A stretch of DNA of 64,000 nucleotides, taken from Oscillatoria acuminata PCC 6304. GTDB taxonomy: Bacteria > Cyanobacteriota > Cyanobacteriia > Cyanobacteriales > Laspinemataceae. The notes beneath the pieces were generated by a model that saw only the letters and a program-made list of their open reading frames with translations, was not told the DNA's origin and did no database searches. This document shows, in pieces, positions 1 to 6,670 of the stretch. The position numbers and the translations under genes were made by a program. The stretch lies in contig NC_019693.1 in NCBI RefSeq assembly GCF_000317105.1, forward strand, positions 496,001 to 560,000. Reading direction: 5' to 3'. How positions within the stretch are numbered: position 1 is the first letter of the stretch; each line of letters begins with the position of its first letter.

Positions 1-45
1 GGCTTGATATCCTTTTTGGATAATCTCTTGCTGAGTTTTGGTCAT
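1..45 (-). CDS. Start of an unidentified gene running off the left edge
   Basis: The reverse strand opens with ATG at 45-43 and reads MTKTQQEIIQKGYQA up to the window edge. Only 15 residues are visible, so the family cannot be assigned. The gene lies outside the left 59-bp repeat. It belongs either to a second element in the same tRNA site or to the chromosome next to it. Confidence 0.4.
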   Translation of the reverse strand, partial: MTKTQQEIIQKGYQA

Positions 46-154
46 AGTTTTGGAGTGTACCCCACTTTTGTAGCCCTCACCCTCAATCTCTCTCTGAGGG
101 ACAGAGGGTAGAGGGTCCTAAGAAGGGTGAAGAGGCGGTATATAGAGCGGTTTT

Positions 155-211
155 TTATGGATGGGCTGGCGATCGCCCTAAAGGGATCCATCTGGGCCAG
201 AAATTTTTCAT
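155..211 (-). pseudogene. Truncated copy of the membrane-protein gene at the right end of the element
   Basis: The reverse strand reads MKNFWPRWIPLGRSPAHP and then stops. The first eight codons match the start of the gene at 20602-21264 (MKSLWPRWLP). The DNA upstream of both start codons is also similar over about 80 bases (208-292 against 21261-21345). This shows that sequence to the left of the 59-bp repeat derives from a second, related element that has lost most of this gene. Confidence 0.6.
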
Positions 212-256
212 GATCCCGCCTCTAATGCCTGTTTCAATTATCAGCTTTTGTGGCTG

Positions 257-287
257 TGTCGTCACTTTATCGTCAATTTATCGTCAA
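257..287 (+). repeat. Three 11-bp-spaced direct repeats, left set
   Basis: TGTCGTCAC at 257-265, TATCGTCAA at 268-276 and TATCGTCAA at 279-287 are spaced exactly 11 bp apart, one helical turn. A fourth TATCGTCAA sits at 344-352. The matching set at the other end of the element is at 21310-21340. Placement near the attachment core fits arm-type binding sites of a tyrosine integrase; that role is inferred. Confidence 0.5.
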
Positions 288-428
288 ACGGAGGACCCGT
301 CTCCCGAAACAACCGGCCCCCAAGGGTTTCCGGAGTCGGTCTGTATCGTCAAACGCTGCAATCGCCGCCCGTTGTCACCCAGGGAGTAAAAACCCCCTCA
401 AAAGTAAAAAGCGCTGAACCCTTACAGA

Positions 429-487
429 TTCAGCGCTTTACGCTATGCCAGGAACGAGACTTGAACTCGTGACACGAGGATTTTCAG
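429..487 (-). repeat. attL: Left attachment-site core, 59-bp direct repeat with a tRNA-Phe 3' fragment
   Basis: This stretch is identical base for base to 21481-21539. Its part at 446-487 is the 3' 42 nt of a tRNA-Phe gene on the minus strand, ending inside the anticodon loop. The sequences diverge immediately after position 487. A perfect repeat of a tRNA 3' end at both borders is the classic mark of site-specific integration. Confidence 0.9.
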
Positions 488-494
488 AATTCAA

Positions 495-1802
495 TTAAGC
501 CGCTACAAAAGAAAAACTGAGAGAAACTCGCGGAATTTGGTTGGTAAAGGTATTAGGATTGCTAAACCAAATTTCGCCACTAGGAGAAATGATGAGGTGA
601 AAAGGTTTATAATTTGATGCTTCAAACCCAGATGCAAGAATAAACAAGTCAATAGAGGGTCTAAATTCATCGGGTAAGGTCAAAATGGTATTATTGCCTG
701 ACCCGACCACTCTGGTAGCAGATCCAGCCATGTAAACAATATTACCGATTTTCCGGGCTGTTGGTACTTCTCCAGCCCGAGCGCTCCATCCAGAACTGTA
801 GTTTGTTAGCGTTACAGGGGTAGATTCCTGAATAAAGTCGGGCTTGTTTAGGATGTCATCCCAAGCAATATCGGCGGCAGGGTCTGCGGGTAAGTCTTGG
901 GAAACATTCTTTCGGAATAAATATTTATCTATATAAAAAGAGCGGTTTATCGTATCCGCTGATACCGCCGCCCTTTGGATTACGAAGATTGGAGCCATTG
1001 CCCCAAATAGCCAATCAGATGGTGCAATATTCGCTTCATAATTAGAGTCATTGACTGTGAAAATGATTTTGCTGTTTTCACAGTCAATAAATATTTTTAA
1101 GTTAAACAAATTTGTTGCCAGGTCGGTAATCGGAGCGATAACCTGCCAAATCCCGCCGATGCCAGATTTGTAAATTGCCACCCAATTATATTCGCCGCTG
1201 AAATATTCGGCAGATATCAGAATTGAGGAATTGATGCCAGAGCCCGCGCCGGTATCAAGGAGGCCAAACCTAGATGTCCACCCGTTCGCAGTTTGATGAG
1301 TGGCATCAAGTCCTACTATGGCAGATATTTCAATATTTGAATACCCCTCTGAGACTAGCGGCCTAACCGGGAAATTGCCCAATCTCAAGTGCGCCCAATT
1401 CCCGACCGCTTGACCTACTCCGTTGATGGTAAGGTTAAACACTCCGTGCGCACCAGAGAATTTGTTACCGGGTTCTGCTGTTCCGGTAGCGTTTCCGGTT
1501 GTTATAGTCCAACCCAACTTGTTGAACGCACTTTGTGAAAGGAAATCATCAAATTCCTCCACAAAAGCAGAGCTAGAGCGAATCACATTATAAGTAATTG
1601 CACCACCGCTTCCACCTCCAGAGTATTGAGGATGTGGATTTGCTGCGGCAAGATGGGCAATTATTGCGGCATCGGCAGCCCCTTCCATTTCAGCCCCGAT
1701 CGCCTCAGCCGAAAGCGCATCCGTTCCCCCGGGGTGGTGGGTGCTTGCGTGGGGGGAGATCCCTCCAGATTGCTCCCCTGTCAGTAATGATATTATTTTC
1801 AT
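495..1802 (-). CDS. Tail-fibre or receptor-binding-like protein
   Basis: This 435-residue protein carries two short motifs common in phage tail fibres near its N terminus: HASTHHPGGTDAL (about residues 19-31) and a NPHPQY motif (about residues 55-60), followed by a Gly/Ser-rich linker. The middle (about 90-300) looks like a beta-rich, concanavalin-like jelly-roll domain. The C-terminal 110 residues (GEVPTARKIGNIVYMAGSAT...) resemble trimeric fibre head modules. It would act outside the cell in host recognition if virions are made. It is the leftmost gene of the element, beside the attachment site, which is a common place for exchangeable fibre genes. Start is ATG at 1802. The exact family is not identified; the fibre call rests on the motifs. 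Confidence 0.6.
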   Translation of the reverse strand: MKIISLLTGEQSGGISPHASTHHPGGTDALSAEAIGAEMEGAADAAIIAHLAAANPHPQYSGGGSGGAITYNVIRSSSAFVEEFDDFLSQSAFNKLGWTITTGNATGTAEPGNKFSGAHGVFNLTINGVGQAVGNWAHLRLGNFPVRPLVSEGYSNIEISAIVGLDATHQTANGWTSRFGLLDTGAGSGINSSILISAEYFSGEYNWVAIYKSGIGGIWQVIAPITDLATNLFNLKIFIDCENSKIIFTVNDSNYEANIAPSDWLFGAMAPIFVIQRAAVSADTINRSFYIDKYLFRKNVSQDLPADPAADIAWDDILNKPDFIQESTPVTLTNYSSGWSARAGEVPTARKIGNIVYMAGSATRVVGSGNNTILTLPDEFRPSIDLFILASGFEASNYKPFHLIISPSGEIWFSNPNTFTNQIPRVSLSFSFVAA

Positions 1803-1866
1803 GGGTCAATATGTCTACATACTGTTTACGCGGTGTATTCGTAATGTACACGCAATGAATACGGGG

Positions 1867-2400
1867 TTAAGCAAGAAATTCTTGCGCTGATGCCAGTTCA
1901 CCTGTGTCGGTCGCAGTCAATATGATAGGAGCGTTATTCACTGACATATTTACCCTTGCATTGAATTCCCCAGTTGTTATGCTGGGTTCTATTCTCCAGG
2001 AATAAATAGTGTAGTCTGTCGCTCTCTGTAAATCGGAAGCCATTAGGATGGCATCAGCTAAATCTTGAGCCCAAAAATTGGATGCGAAAGTTCCCCCTGT
2101 TCCGCTGGAAAATCCAGCATTCAAATAGGGTTCCGTTTCCACCTTAAATCTGTCAGTCCCTGTCCTGGTCAGCTTGGCAGAAAGGTCTACACTAGCAGTG
2201 AAAAGGGCCGTGTTGAAGGAGCCGCTGAGAGGGTCATCAGAGAGAGAGCTTGTCATTTTGTTGGTGCCTGAAGGATTTAGGCTGGTGTCCCGCTCCCGTG
2301 CTTGCCCTAGTTTGATTAAGCGAAAGATAAAATTTTCGAGAGTTTCATTCCCGTCAGGGGATTGAATCGTTCCGCCTGTCCCCAAGATAATTGCTGTCAT
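1867..2400 (-). CDS. Unidentified protein, possible virion component
   Basis: I do not recognise this 177-residue protein. It is Gly/Ser/Thr-rich, has no signal peptide or membrane segment and only one Trp pair region, and looks beta-rich in its second half. It is co-directional with the fibre-like gene at 495-1802, with a 64-bp gap, so the two may be co-transcribed from the divergent region at 2401-2588. A structural role is inferred only from position. Confidence 0.55.
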   Translation of the reverse strand: MTAIILGTGGTIQSPDGNETLENFIFRLIKLGQARERDTSLNPSGTNKMTSSLSDDPLSGSFNTALFTASVDLSAKLTRTGTDRFKVETEPYLNAGFSSGTGGTFASNFWAQDLADAILMASDLQRATDYTIYSWRIEPSITTGEFNARVNMSVNNAPIILTATDTGELASAQEFLA

Positions 2401-2438
2401 ATTTTAATTTTTAGACTATTAACAAGTCTATCAGAAAT

Positions 2439-2462
2439 CTTTGCACCCTTAAGGGTACAAAG
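2439..2462. promoter_or_regulatory. 24-bp palindrome between divergent operons, candidate operator
   Basis: Arms CTTTGCACCCTT and AAGGGTACAAAG pair with one mismatch and no loop. The palindrome sits between the start of the leftward gene at 2400 and the rightward gene at 2589. A second weaker dyad (AGAC...GTCT) lies at about 2413-2429. Position and symmetry fit a repressor site controlling one or both operons; the regulator is unknown. Confidence 0.4.
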
Positions 2463-2519
2463 ATGCATACAAGCTATTGGCGGAAGCCGGAAAAGCCTGT
2501 GCAGCAAAGGAGACAGATG

Positions 2520-2579
2520 TTGACGCAGCAATAAACCTGATTTAATGTAGAAGAAAGAATTGATAATCAAAAAAGGAGG
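2520..2579 (+). promoter_or_regulatory. Candidate promoter and strong RBS for the rightward operon
   Basis: TTGACG at 2520-2525 is followed by TTTAAT at 2541-2546 or TAATGT at 2543-2548, giving 15-17 bp spacing. A clear AGGAGG at 2574-2579 lies 9 bp before the ATG at 2589. The ribosome site is convincing; the promoter is only a reasonable match. Confidence 0.35.
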
Positions 2580-2588
2580 ACTCGCCTC

Positions 2589-2906
2589 ATGACCGTAACC
2601 GTTTCTGCCGTTGACGCCGCACTACCAGCGGGGAGCCTTGTATCCATTGATATCAGCACTCCCACCACCCCAGTATTCAAGCCAGTAGACGACTTCCTGT
2701 CAGCGGTACAGATAGCTCAGGACGCTGACAACATCGCGACACCAGCTGGGCAGGACGTGAACATGATCGCTTCCTCGGACGGCGCTGAAATCGACATCCC
2801 GGACCCCAACAATGCAGGGCAAACCATCCGGGTTCGGCCTCGATTTTATTCTGTTACGTGCTATCGGAGAATCGTAGTGGACGAGGTTCTGGCTCCGCTA
2901 GTCTAA
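2589..2906 (+). CDS. Unidentified small protein, first gene of the rightward operon
   Basis: I do not recognise this 105-residue acidic protein. It has no membrane segment and is rich in Val, Asp and Pro (motif DIPDPNNAGQTIRVRPRFYS at about residues 73-92). It has the best ribosome-binding site of the element (AGGAGG, 2574-2579), so it may be made in quantity, as expected for a small virion protein; that is inference. A 93-bp gap separates it from the next gene and contains a GGCATCTGA-type dyad (about 2926-2952). Confidence 0.55.
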   Translation: MTVTVSAVDAALPAGSLVSIDISTPTTPVFKPVDDFLSAVQIAQDADNIATPAGQDVNMIASSDGAEIDIPDPNNAGQTIRVRPRFYSVTCYRRIVVDEVLAPLV

Positions 2907-2999
2907 TGCGTTGGCCAGTGGATCAGATGCCGTGGTGATTTCGGCATCTGACCGCGCCAGTTCTAAAATTCAATGGATGTAATTTATTAAGGGGAGAAT

Positions 3000-3638
3000 A
3001 TGGGCGCTACAAACGTTTATTCGGATAAAAAATTGTATGCCGTTCGGATGGGGGTAGCTACTGGGTCTTCAGGTTTGGCAACGTTTGTTGCTAACTACGG
3101 ATTTATGACCAATATTGACTCTGTGGAGGCTACCCAGCTAGGTCATCGATTGGCTAGAACGGGGGGAAAATACCTGGATCAGCTTGTCATTGGCTGTTCA
3201 GCACCGAAGCCGCAGAGGCTGACAAAAAAAGAAAAAGAATACTCAGTGACCAGCTTCGTATCATTTGACCGGCTACAGCAGGCGATCAATGCAGGGTGGA
3301 AACCGGCAAAAAAAGGGAAGATTCGTTTACCTCGCTCCACGAAGAAGAGTAAGACGGTTTATGTAGAAATCCGGGGAATTAAATATGCTTGGAGTATGCC
3401 CGATAGATTGTACAAGCGATTGGCGAAATATCGCAGCAACCTCGGGTTTGCCGATGCTCAAAGCAGTGATACGGATCTGTGCTTTGGCGCAGAATACCCT
3501 AAACCCCCGAAAGTCGGAATCAATGAAGTCGGCACCGGGGGTGGCGATAATCTATCAACCTTCTGCGCCCCCAGATTGATTGACAACCTCCCAATCGCCT
3601 TTTTCTTAATCGATCCAGGTAACTATACCGATGTCTAG
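3000..3638 (+). CDS. Unidentified basic protein of the rightward operon
   Basis: This 212-residue protein is basic, with a Lys-rich middle (KKEKEYS, KKGKIRLPRSTKKSKT at about residues 76-120) that could contact nucleic acid. It has no recognisable catalytic motif and no membrane segment. Start is ATG at 3000, preceded by GGGGAG. Its end overlaps the next start by 8 bp, indicating translational coupling. A DNA-binding or internal virion role is possible but not shown. Confidence 0.55.
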   Translation: MGATNVYSDKKLYAVRMGVATGSSGLATFVANYGFMTNIDSVEATQLGHRLARTGGKYLDQLVIGCSAPKPQRLTKKEKEYSVTSFVSFDRLQQAINAGWKPAKKGKIRLPRSTKKSKTVYVEIRGIKYAWSMPDRLYKRLAKYRSNLGFADAQSSDTDLCFGAEYPKPPKVGINEVGTGGGDNLSTFCAPRLIDNLPIAFFLIDPGNYTDV

Positions 3639-3867
3639 CTTGATCCTAACCCCAGATGATCCGGGATTTGAGGAATGGCTTGGGATTCCCCCGCCGATCT
3701 CATCTGAGAAGAGGGGGGAAACCGTCTTTGTGGCAGAGTCCGGGACTGGGCTGCTTCGCGCTGCTTCCTGGAAAGAAACTGATGAATATCTCTATGGAGG
3801 CGAGTACAATGATCGCCTTGTGGAAATTGAGGATGCCTACGATTGGGACGAAGATGACGAGGTATAA
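3631..3867 (+). CDS. Small acidic protein of the rightward operon
   Basis: The 78-residue product is strongly acidic at its C terminus (EIEDAYDWDEDDEV) and has no membrane segment or known motif. It overlaps its neighbours at both ends: the ATG lies inside the preceding gene and its TAA shares a base with the following ATG at 3867. This places it in a coupled operon. Function unknown. Its acidity beside the basic product of the preceding gene hints at a partner pair. Confidence 0.5.
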   Translation: MSSLILTPDDPGFEEWLGIPPPISSEKRGETVFVAESGTGLLRAASWKETDEYLYGGEYNDRLVEIEDAYDWDEDDEV

Positions 3868-4214
3868 TGTGGGAATCGATTGGATTGCTCAAACCGCAAA
3901 CCCACTGGATCAGCCTCATTGTCCCATCGGGTGCGGATCCTGGAATTGTTAAGGTTGGATTTGAACTTCACGGAACCTCACTTAGAATCTATTCTAGGAT
4001 TCTGATCCGCCAAGTCTTTGCAGACGGGGACGGTTGGCTAAGAAGTCAATCAATTCTTGTATTTCCAGATTTTAATAATCAGGCGATCACCTTCCCTCTT
4101 AACCAGGGAGACCTAAGATTCGTAGAAATTCGCCGCACCTGGCGAAGTTGGCGGTGGAGAAATATCAAGGATGCCTCGCATCTTGTCCGAATTTCTGTTT
4201 TTATTCCTTCTTGA
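3867..4214 (+). CDS. Unidentified 115-residue protein of the rightward operon
   Basis: I do not recognise this protein. It is Trp- and Arg-rich at the C terminus (RRTWRSWRWRNIKDA, about residues 90-104) and appears beta-rich. It has no membrane segment. Start ATG overlaps the previous stop (TAATG junction), and the next gene starts 3 bp after its end, so the operon organisation is tight. A minor structural role is conceivable from context only. Confidence 0.5.
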   Translation: MWESIGLLKPQTHWISLIVPSGADPGIVKVGFELHGTSLRIYSRILIRQVFADGDGWLRSQSILVFPDFNNQAITFPLNQGDLRFVEIRRTWRSWRWRNIKDASHLVRISVFIPS

Positions 4215-4217
4215 CTT

Positions 4218-5234
4218 ATGCAAATTGATGAGCAAAGGCTATCCAGTTCCATTTTCGCAGGGTGTACCCCACTTGAAATTGCCAAAGAGGTTGCCGGAAA
4301 TTTCATAAACTCAGTTGGCGGCGTGCTAGCGAATATTGGCCGGGGAATTTTTGGCTGGCTGAAGAGTGCGGCTTCTGGAATTGCCAGCGCGATCGCCTGG
4401 GCAAGAGGAGCCGTCCAGCAGGCGGGGCAGGCAATCTCCGGTGCGATCGCATGGATCGGAGGAAAACTGGGAGCGTGCGGTCGGGTCATCGCCGGCACCC
4501 TCATCGGAGCGGTAGTGGGTGGCGGCGGGCTTGTCGGACTGGCTATTTTGGGAGCTAAAGTATCTGCCTTTGTTGGAGGCGGGCTCATTGCGAAACTTGC
4601 ATTCTCCTCAGCAATGGGGATTGCCCTCGGATTTGTCGTTCGAGGCGCTGGAAAAATCTATAACTTCAACTGGAACCAAACGGATGAGGAGATTACCCAA
4701 TCTCAGCAAGGGTTGGTTCGGAATTTTTATACAGTCCTGGGTGGTGCGCTGGGCGAAGCCACTGGACGAATTGGCTGTGGTTTGATTCCGGGAAAAGCTG
4801 TCGGTTTATTTACTGTGAACCCCGGCACTTTGGCTCGGGTCGAAGAACTCATCCGATTCACCGGAGGAAAGGATGGACTGAGGGATTCAGGGCAATTTAT
4901 TGAGGATACGGTAGATGCGCTGTGGCCTATTTTGGATTCTGCTGCTCGGTCCACCGCAGGATATCTAATGCTCTCCACCTACAAAAACGTGAGGAAACTC
5001 ATCAAGAAAAGTGCGAAATCTGGAATTCTCCGAGAATTCATGGGTGAAGATTCCAGGAAAATGATAGAGGCTTGGGGAAAACCAGGGCAAAACGCATGGA
5101 GCTTTAAGAAAGCAGTAGATGATAGAGTCGAATCAATCAAAAACGCGAATCTCAAAGCGTTTGCCGAAAATTTCCTAGAGGAGTTATTTGATTCTTGTAC
5201 CGACAGCTTATTGGCGCTGTCTTATTCTTTGTAG
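4218..5234 (+). CDS. Gly/Ala-rich membrane protein of the element
   Basis: This 338-residue protein has several amphipathic and hydrophobic Gly/Ala-rich segments in its first 140 residues, including GTLIGAVVGGGGLVGLAILG (about 93-112). The C-terminal half is a charged, helical domain (about 210-338). Such a layout is seen in phage membrane, pilot or tape-like proteins, but no family is recognised. It precedes the holin-like gene, with its TAG lying 7 bp before the GTG start at 5242. It may form part of the lysis or membrane-penetration machinery; that is inference. Confidence 0.5.
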   Translation: MQIDEQRLSSSIFAGCTPLEIAKEVAGNFINSVGGVLANIGRGIFGWLKSAASGIASAIAWARGAVQQAGQAISGAIAWIGGKLGACGRVIAGTLIGAVVGGGGLVGLAILGAKVSAFVGGGLIAKLAFSSAMGIALGFVVRGAGKIYNFNWNQTDEEITQSQQGLVRNFYTVLGGALGEATGRIGCGLIPGKAVGLFTVNPGTLARVEELIRFTGGKDGLRDSGQFIEDTVDALWPILDSAARSTAGYLMLSTYKNVRKLIKKSAKSGILREFMGEDSRKMIEAWGKPGQNAWSFKKAVDDRVESIKNANLKAFAENFLEELFDSCTDSLLALSYSL

Positions 5235-5241
5235 AGGAACA

Positions 5242-5631
5242 GTGGACATTAGTTGGGAGTCAATAGGGTTGATTCTGTCAGTTATCACTGGCACAATAAC
5301 AATTCTCGCAAAATTGAACAGCGTAGAGAACGACTACCAGGCGGGGAAGAACAGGCAGAAGGACCTCGAAAATAAACTCACTGAAACTGCCAAAAACCTA
5401 GAAATACAGCAGAAGGAAATCGGGAAATTAAAAGCTCAGATAGGCCGAGAATTTAATAATATTGCTTGGCAGCTTAGAATACTAATTGGGAGTTTGAAAG
5501 ATATTGAAGGTTTTTTAGAAAAGAGTTCTGGGTACACCAGGCGAAAAAGCCCGGAGATAGTTGAGGATGAAGATACAAGGGGATATATGCTCAAAAAAAT
5601 AAAGGAGCTTGATTCTTCGCAGGAAGATTAA
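5242..5631 (+). CDS. Holin-like protein, one membrane segment plus coiled coil
   Basis: I place the start at GTG 5242, preceded by AGAGGA at 5234-5239. An upstream ATG at 5188 would overlap the previous gene by 47 bp. The 129-residue product has one N-terminal hydrophobic segment (about residues 5-23, SIGLILSVITGTITILAK), then a coiled coil (about 30-80, DLENKLTETAKNLEIQQKE) and a charged tail. This matches small phage holins or haemolysin XhlA-like proteins. It lies 5 bp upstream of a peptidase gene, the usual lysis-cassette order. Holin function is inferred from topology and context. Confidence 0.55.
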   Translation: MDISWESIGLILSVITGTITILAKLNSVENDYQAGKNRQKDLENKLTETAKNLEIQQKEIGKLKAQIGREFNNIAWQLRILIGSLKDIEGFLEKSSGYTRRKSPEIVEDEDTRGYMLKKIKELDSSQED

Positions 5632-5636
5632 GATAA

Positions 5637-6128
5637 ATGAAGAAATTGGACGTACCCTGCTTTTCGCCAAGGCGGATAAATCCAGGGCTAACCTGTATTG
5701 CGATGTGCCTCGCCTACCTGAATGCCGATCGCAAGCAAAGATATGCCCATCTCCAATGGGAGGAAGAACTTTATCAGTATGCGAGGGATAGTAAGTATCC
5801 CCCCAATTCTCCAGATTCTCTGGTCAGAATAGTCCGAGAATATGGGAAGTCGTCCCGATTTTCAAAGCATCTAACAATTGAGCAGTGCGAGGATCACTTA
5901 GATGGCGGATTTCCGGTTGTCATACACGGTTATTTCACCCCATCAGGTCATGTTGTGACTCTCGTTGGCTATGGGGATGGGGAATTTTTAGTTCATGACC
6001 CTTACGGGGAATGGTACCAAACAGGATACCGAGCCGACTTACCAGGCGCTTTTCAGCGACACTCTTATGGTTTAATCCGGGAGCTTTGCGGCCCCGAAAG
6101 GCTTTGGGCTCATCTAGTTAGTAATTAA
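5637..6128 (+). CDS. C39-like cysteine peptidase, putative endolysin
   Basis: The 163-residue protein has the pattern of the peptidase C39-like family (PF13529). There is an N-terminal GLTCIAMCLAYL segment (residues 17-28), then GHVVTLVGYGDGEFLVHDPY (about 108-127), supplying the conserved His and Asp. The catalytic Cys is less clear: relative to the usual C-x3-S-x-A-M layout, the canonical position holds Pro16, while Cys20 and Cys24 lie closer to the Met. The family includes phage-associated cell-wall peptidases and bacteriocin processors. Directly following a holin-like gene, it is best read as a lysis enzyme that would cut peptidoglycan cross-links in the periplasm. No signal peptide is seen, consistent with holin-dependent release. 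Confidence 0.6.
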   Translation: MKKLDVPCFSPRRINPGLTCIAMCLAYLNADRKQRYAHLQWEEELYQYARDSKYPPNSPDSLVRIVREYGKSSRFSKHLTIEQCEDHLDGGFPVVIHGYFTPSGHVVTLVGYGDGEFLVHDPYGEWYQTGYRADLPGAFQRHSYGLIRELCGPERLWAHLVSN

Positions 6129-6139
6129 TAGGTAAAAAT

Positions 6140-6481
6140 ATGTTTTTCAATTTATTAACCCAGACGCCAACGCCGGAACAGTATGAAACAGAGACACCCG
6201 TAATTGTTGCGGCCACTACGACCGCTGCCAACTTAATCCCCGCCAATCCCAACCGGGTTGGGTTGGGGTTGATAAATCAAACGGATGAATTCATTTACCT
6301 GAATACGGGAGAGATGGGAACCTCGCCAGCATCAGCTTCCGCCAAAATTTTTGTAATCCCGGCCCAAAGCTACGTGAGCTTTGAAGGCAAAATAGAAACG
6401 CCTACTGAGGCGCTTAATGTGGTTTGGGCGGCGGCGGCGGCGGGGAACTTGACTGCTATCGAGCGAGTTGTGGTAGGATAG
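6140..6481 (+). CDS. Small beta-rich protein closing the rightward operon
   Basis: The 113-residue product contains the module NLIPANPNRVGLGLINQT (about residues 32-49) followed by IYLNTGE and IPAQSYVSFEG. A similar pattern (N-x-x-R, strand, N, strand, then a turn and P-x-x-x-Y or L-x-P-G) occurs in the products of 9891-10736 and 10738-11631. Such modules are common in small phage capsid-decorating or fibre proteins. It is the last gene before a strong terminator, 11 bp after the peptidase gene. A virion role is inferred. Confidence 0.5.
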   Translation: MFFNLLTQTPTPEQYETETPVIVAATTTAANLIPANPNRVGLGLINQTDEFIYLNTGEMGTSPASASAKIFVIPAQSYVSFEGKIETPTEALNVVWAAAAAGNLTAIERVVVG

Positions 6482-6488
6482 AGGGAGA

Positions 6489-6575
6489 GCGATCGCACCC
6501 AATAATCCCTATCAGGGATTGAAACCAATTTTGGCAATCTAGCAGCGATCGCAACAATCAATCCCTATCAGGGCA
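6489..6575 (+). repeat. Two CRISPR-repeat-like units without cas genes
   Basis: Two copies of ATCCCTATCAGGG lie 56 bp apart (from about 6504 and 6560), each preceded by a HIP1 site. The first continues through CCCTATCAGGGATTGAAAC, the 3' end found on widespread cyanobacterial CRISPR repeats (hairpin plus GATTGAAAC handle). The second copy is degenerate at its 3' side. The 56-bp period is too short for a normal 36-37-nt repeat with a 35-nt spacer. I therefore do not call an array but a solitary repeat-like unit plus a partial copy. Confidence 0.5.
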
Positions 6576-6579
6576 AAAC

Positions 6580-6617
6580 GTAAGGGGCACTCCTTTGTCA
6601 GAGTGCCCCTTACTTTT
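6580..6617 (+). terminator. Strong intrinsic terminator after the rightward operon
   Basis: A perfect 13-bp stem, GTAAGGGGCACTC (6580-6592) with GAGTGCCCCTTAC (6601-6613), encloses an 8-nt loop and is followed by TTTTG. AAAA precedes it, so it can also work for leftward transcription arriving from 6671. Confidence 0.75.
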
Positions 6618-6667
6618 GTCTTACCCGACAGACGGCTTGTGGAAATGGGTAAATTGTCGGGTAAGAC
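6618..6667. repeat. Palindromic repeat, copy A (50 bp, intergenic)
   Basis: GTCTTACCCGAC (6618-6629) and GTCGGGTAAGAC (6656-6667) are perfect 12-bp inverted arms around 26 bp. The copy lies directly after the terminator and just outside the stop codon of the leftward gene at 6671. Other copies are at 12661, 13006, 13666 and 20514. Confidence 0.8.
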
Positions 6668-6670
6668 GAA

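Noticed and set aside
446-487. A second tRNA-Phe gene at the left border
   Set aside because: Only the 3' 42 nt are present; sequence diverges within the anticodon loop, so it is an attachment-site fragment.
4079-4588. 169-codon reverse ORF rich in Pro and Ala
   Set aside because: It is antisense to the packed rightward operon and its composition is that of a shadow frame of Gly/Ala-rich coding sequence.
6489-6575. A short CRISPR array
   Set aside because: The 56-bp period is too short, the second copy is degraded and no cas genes are near; kept only as repeat-like units.
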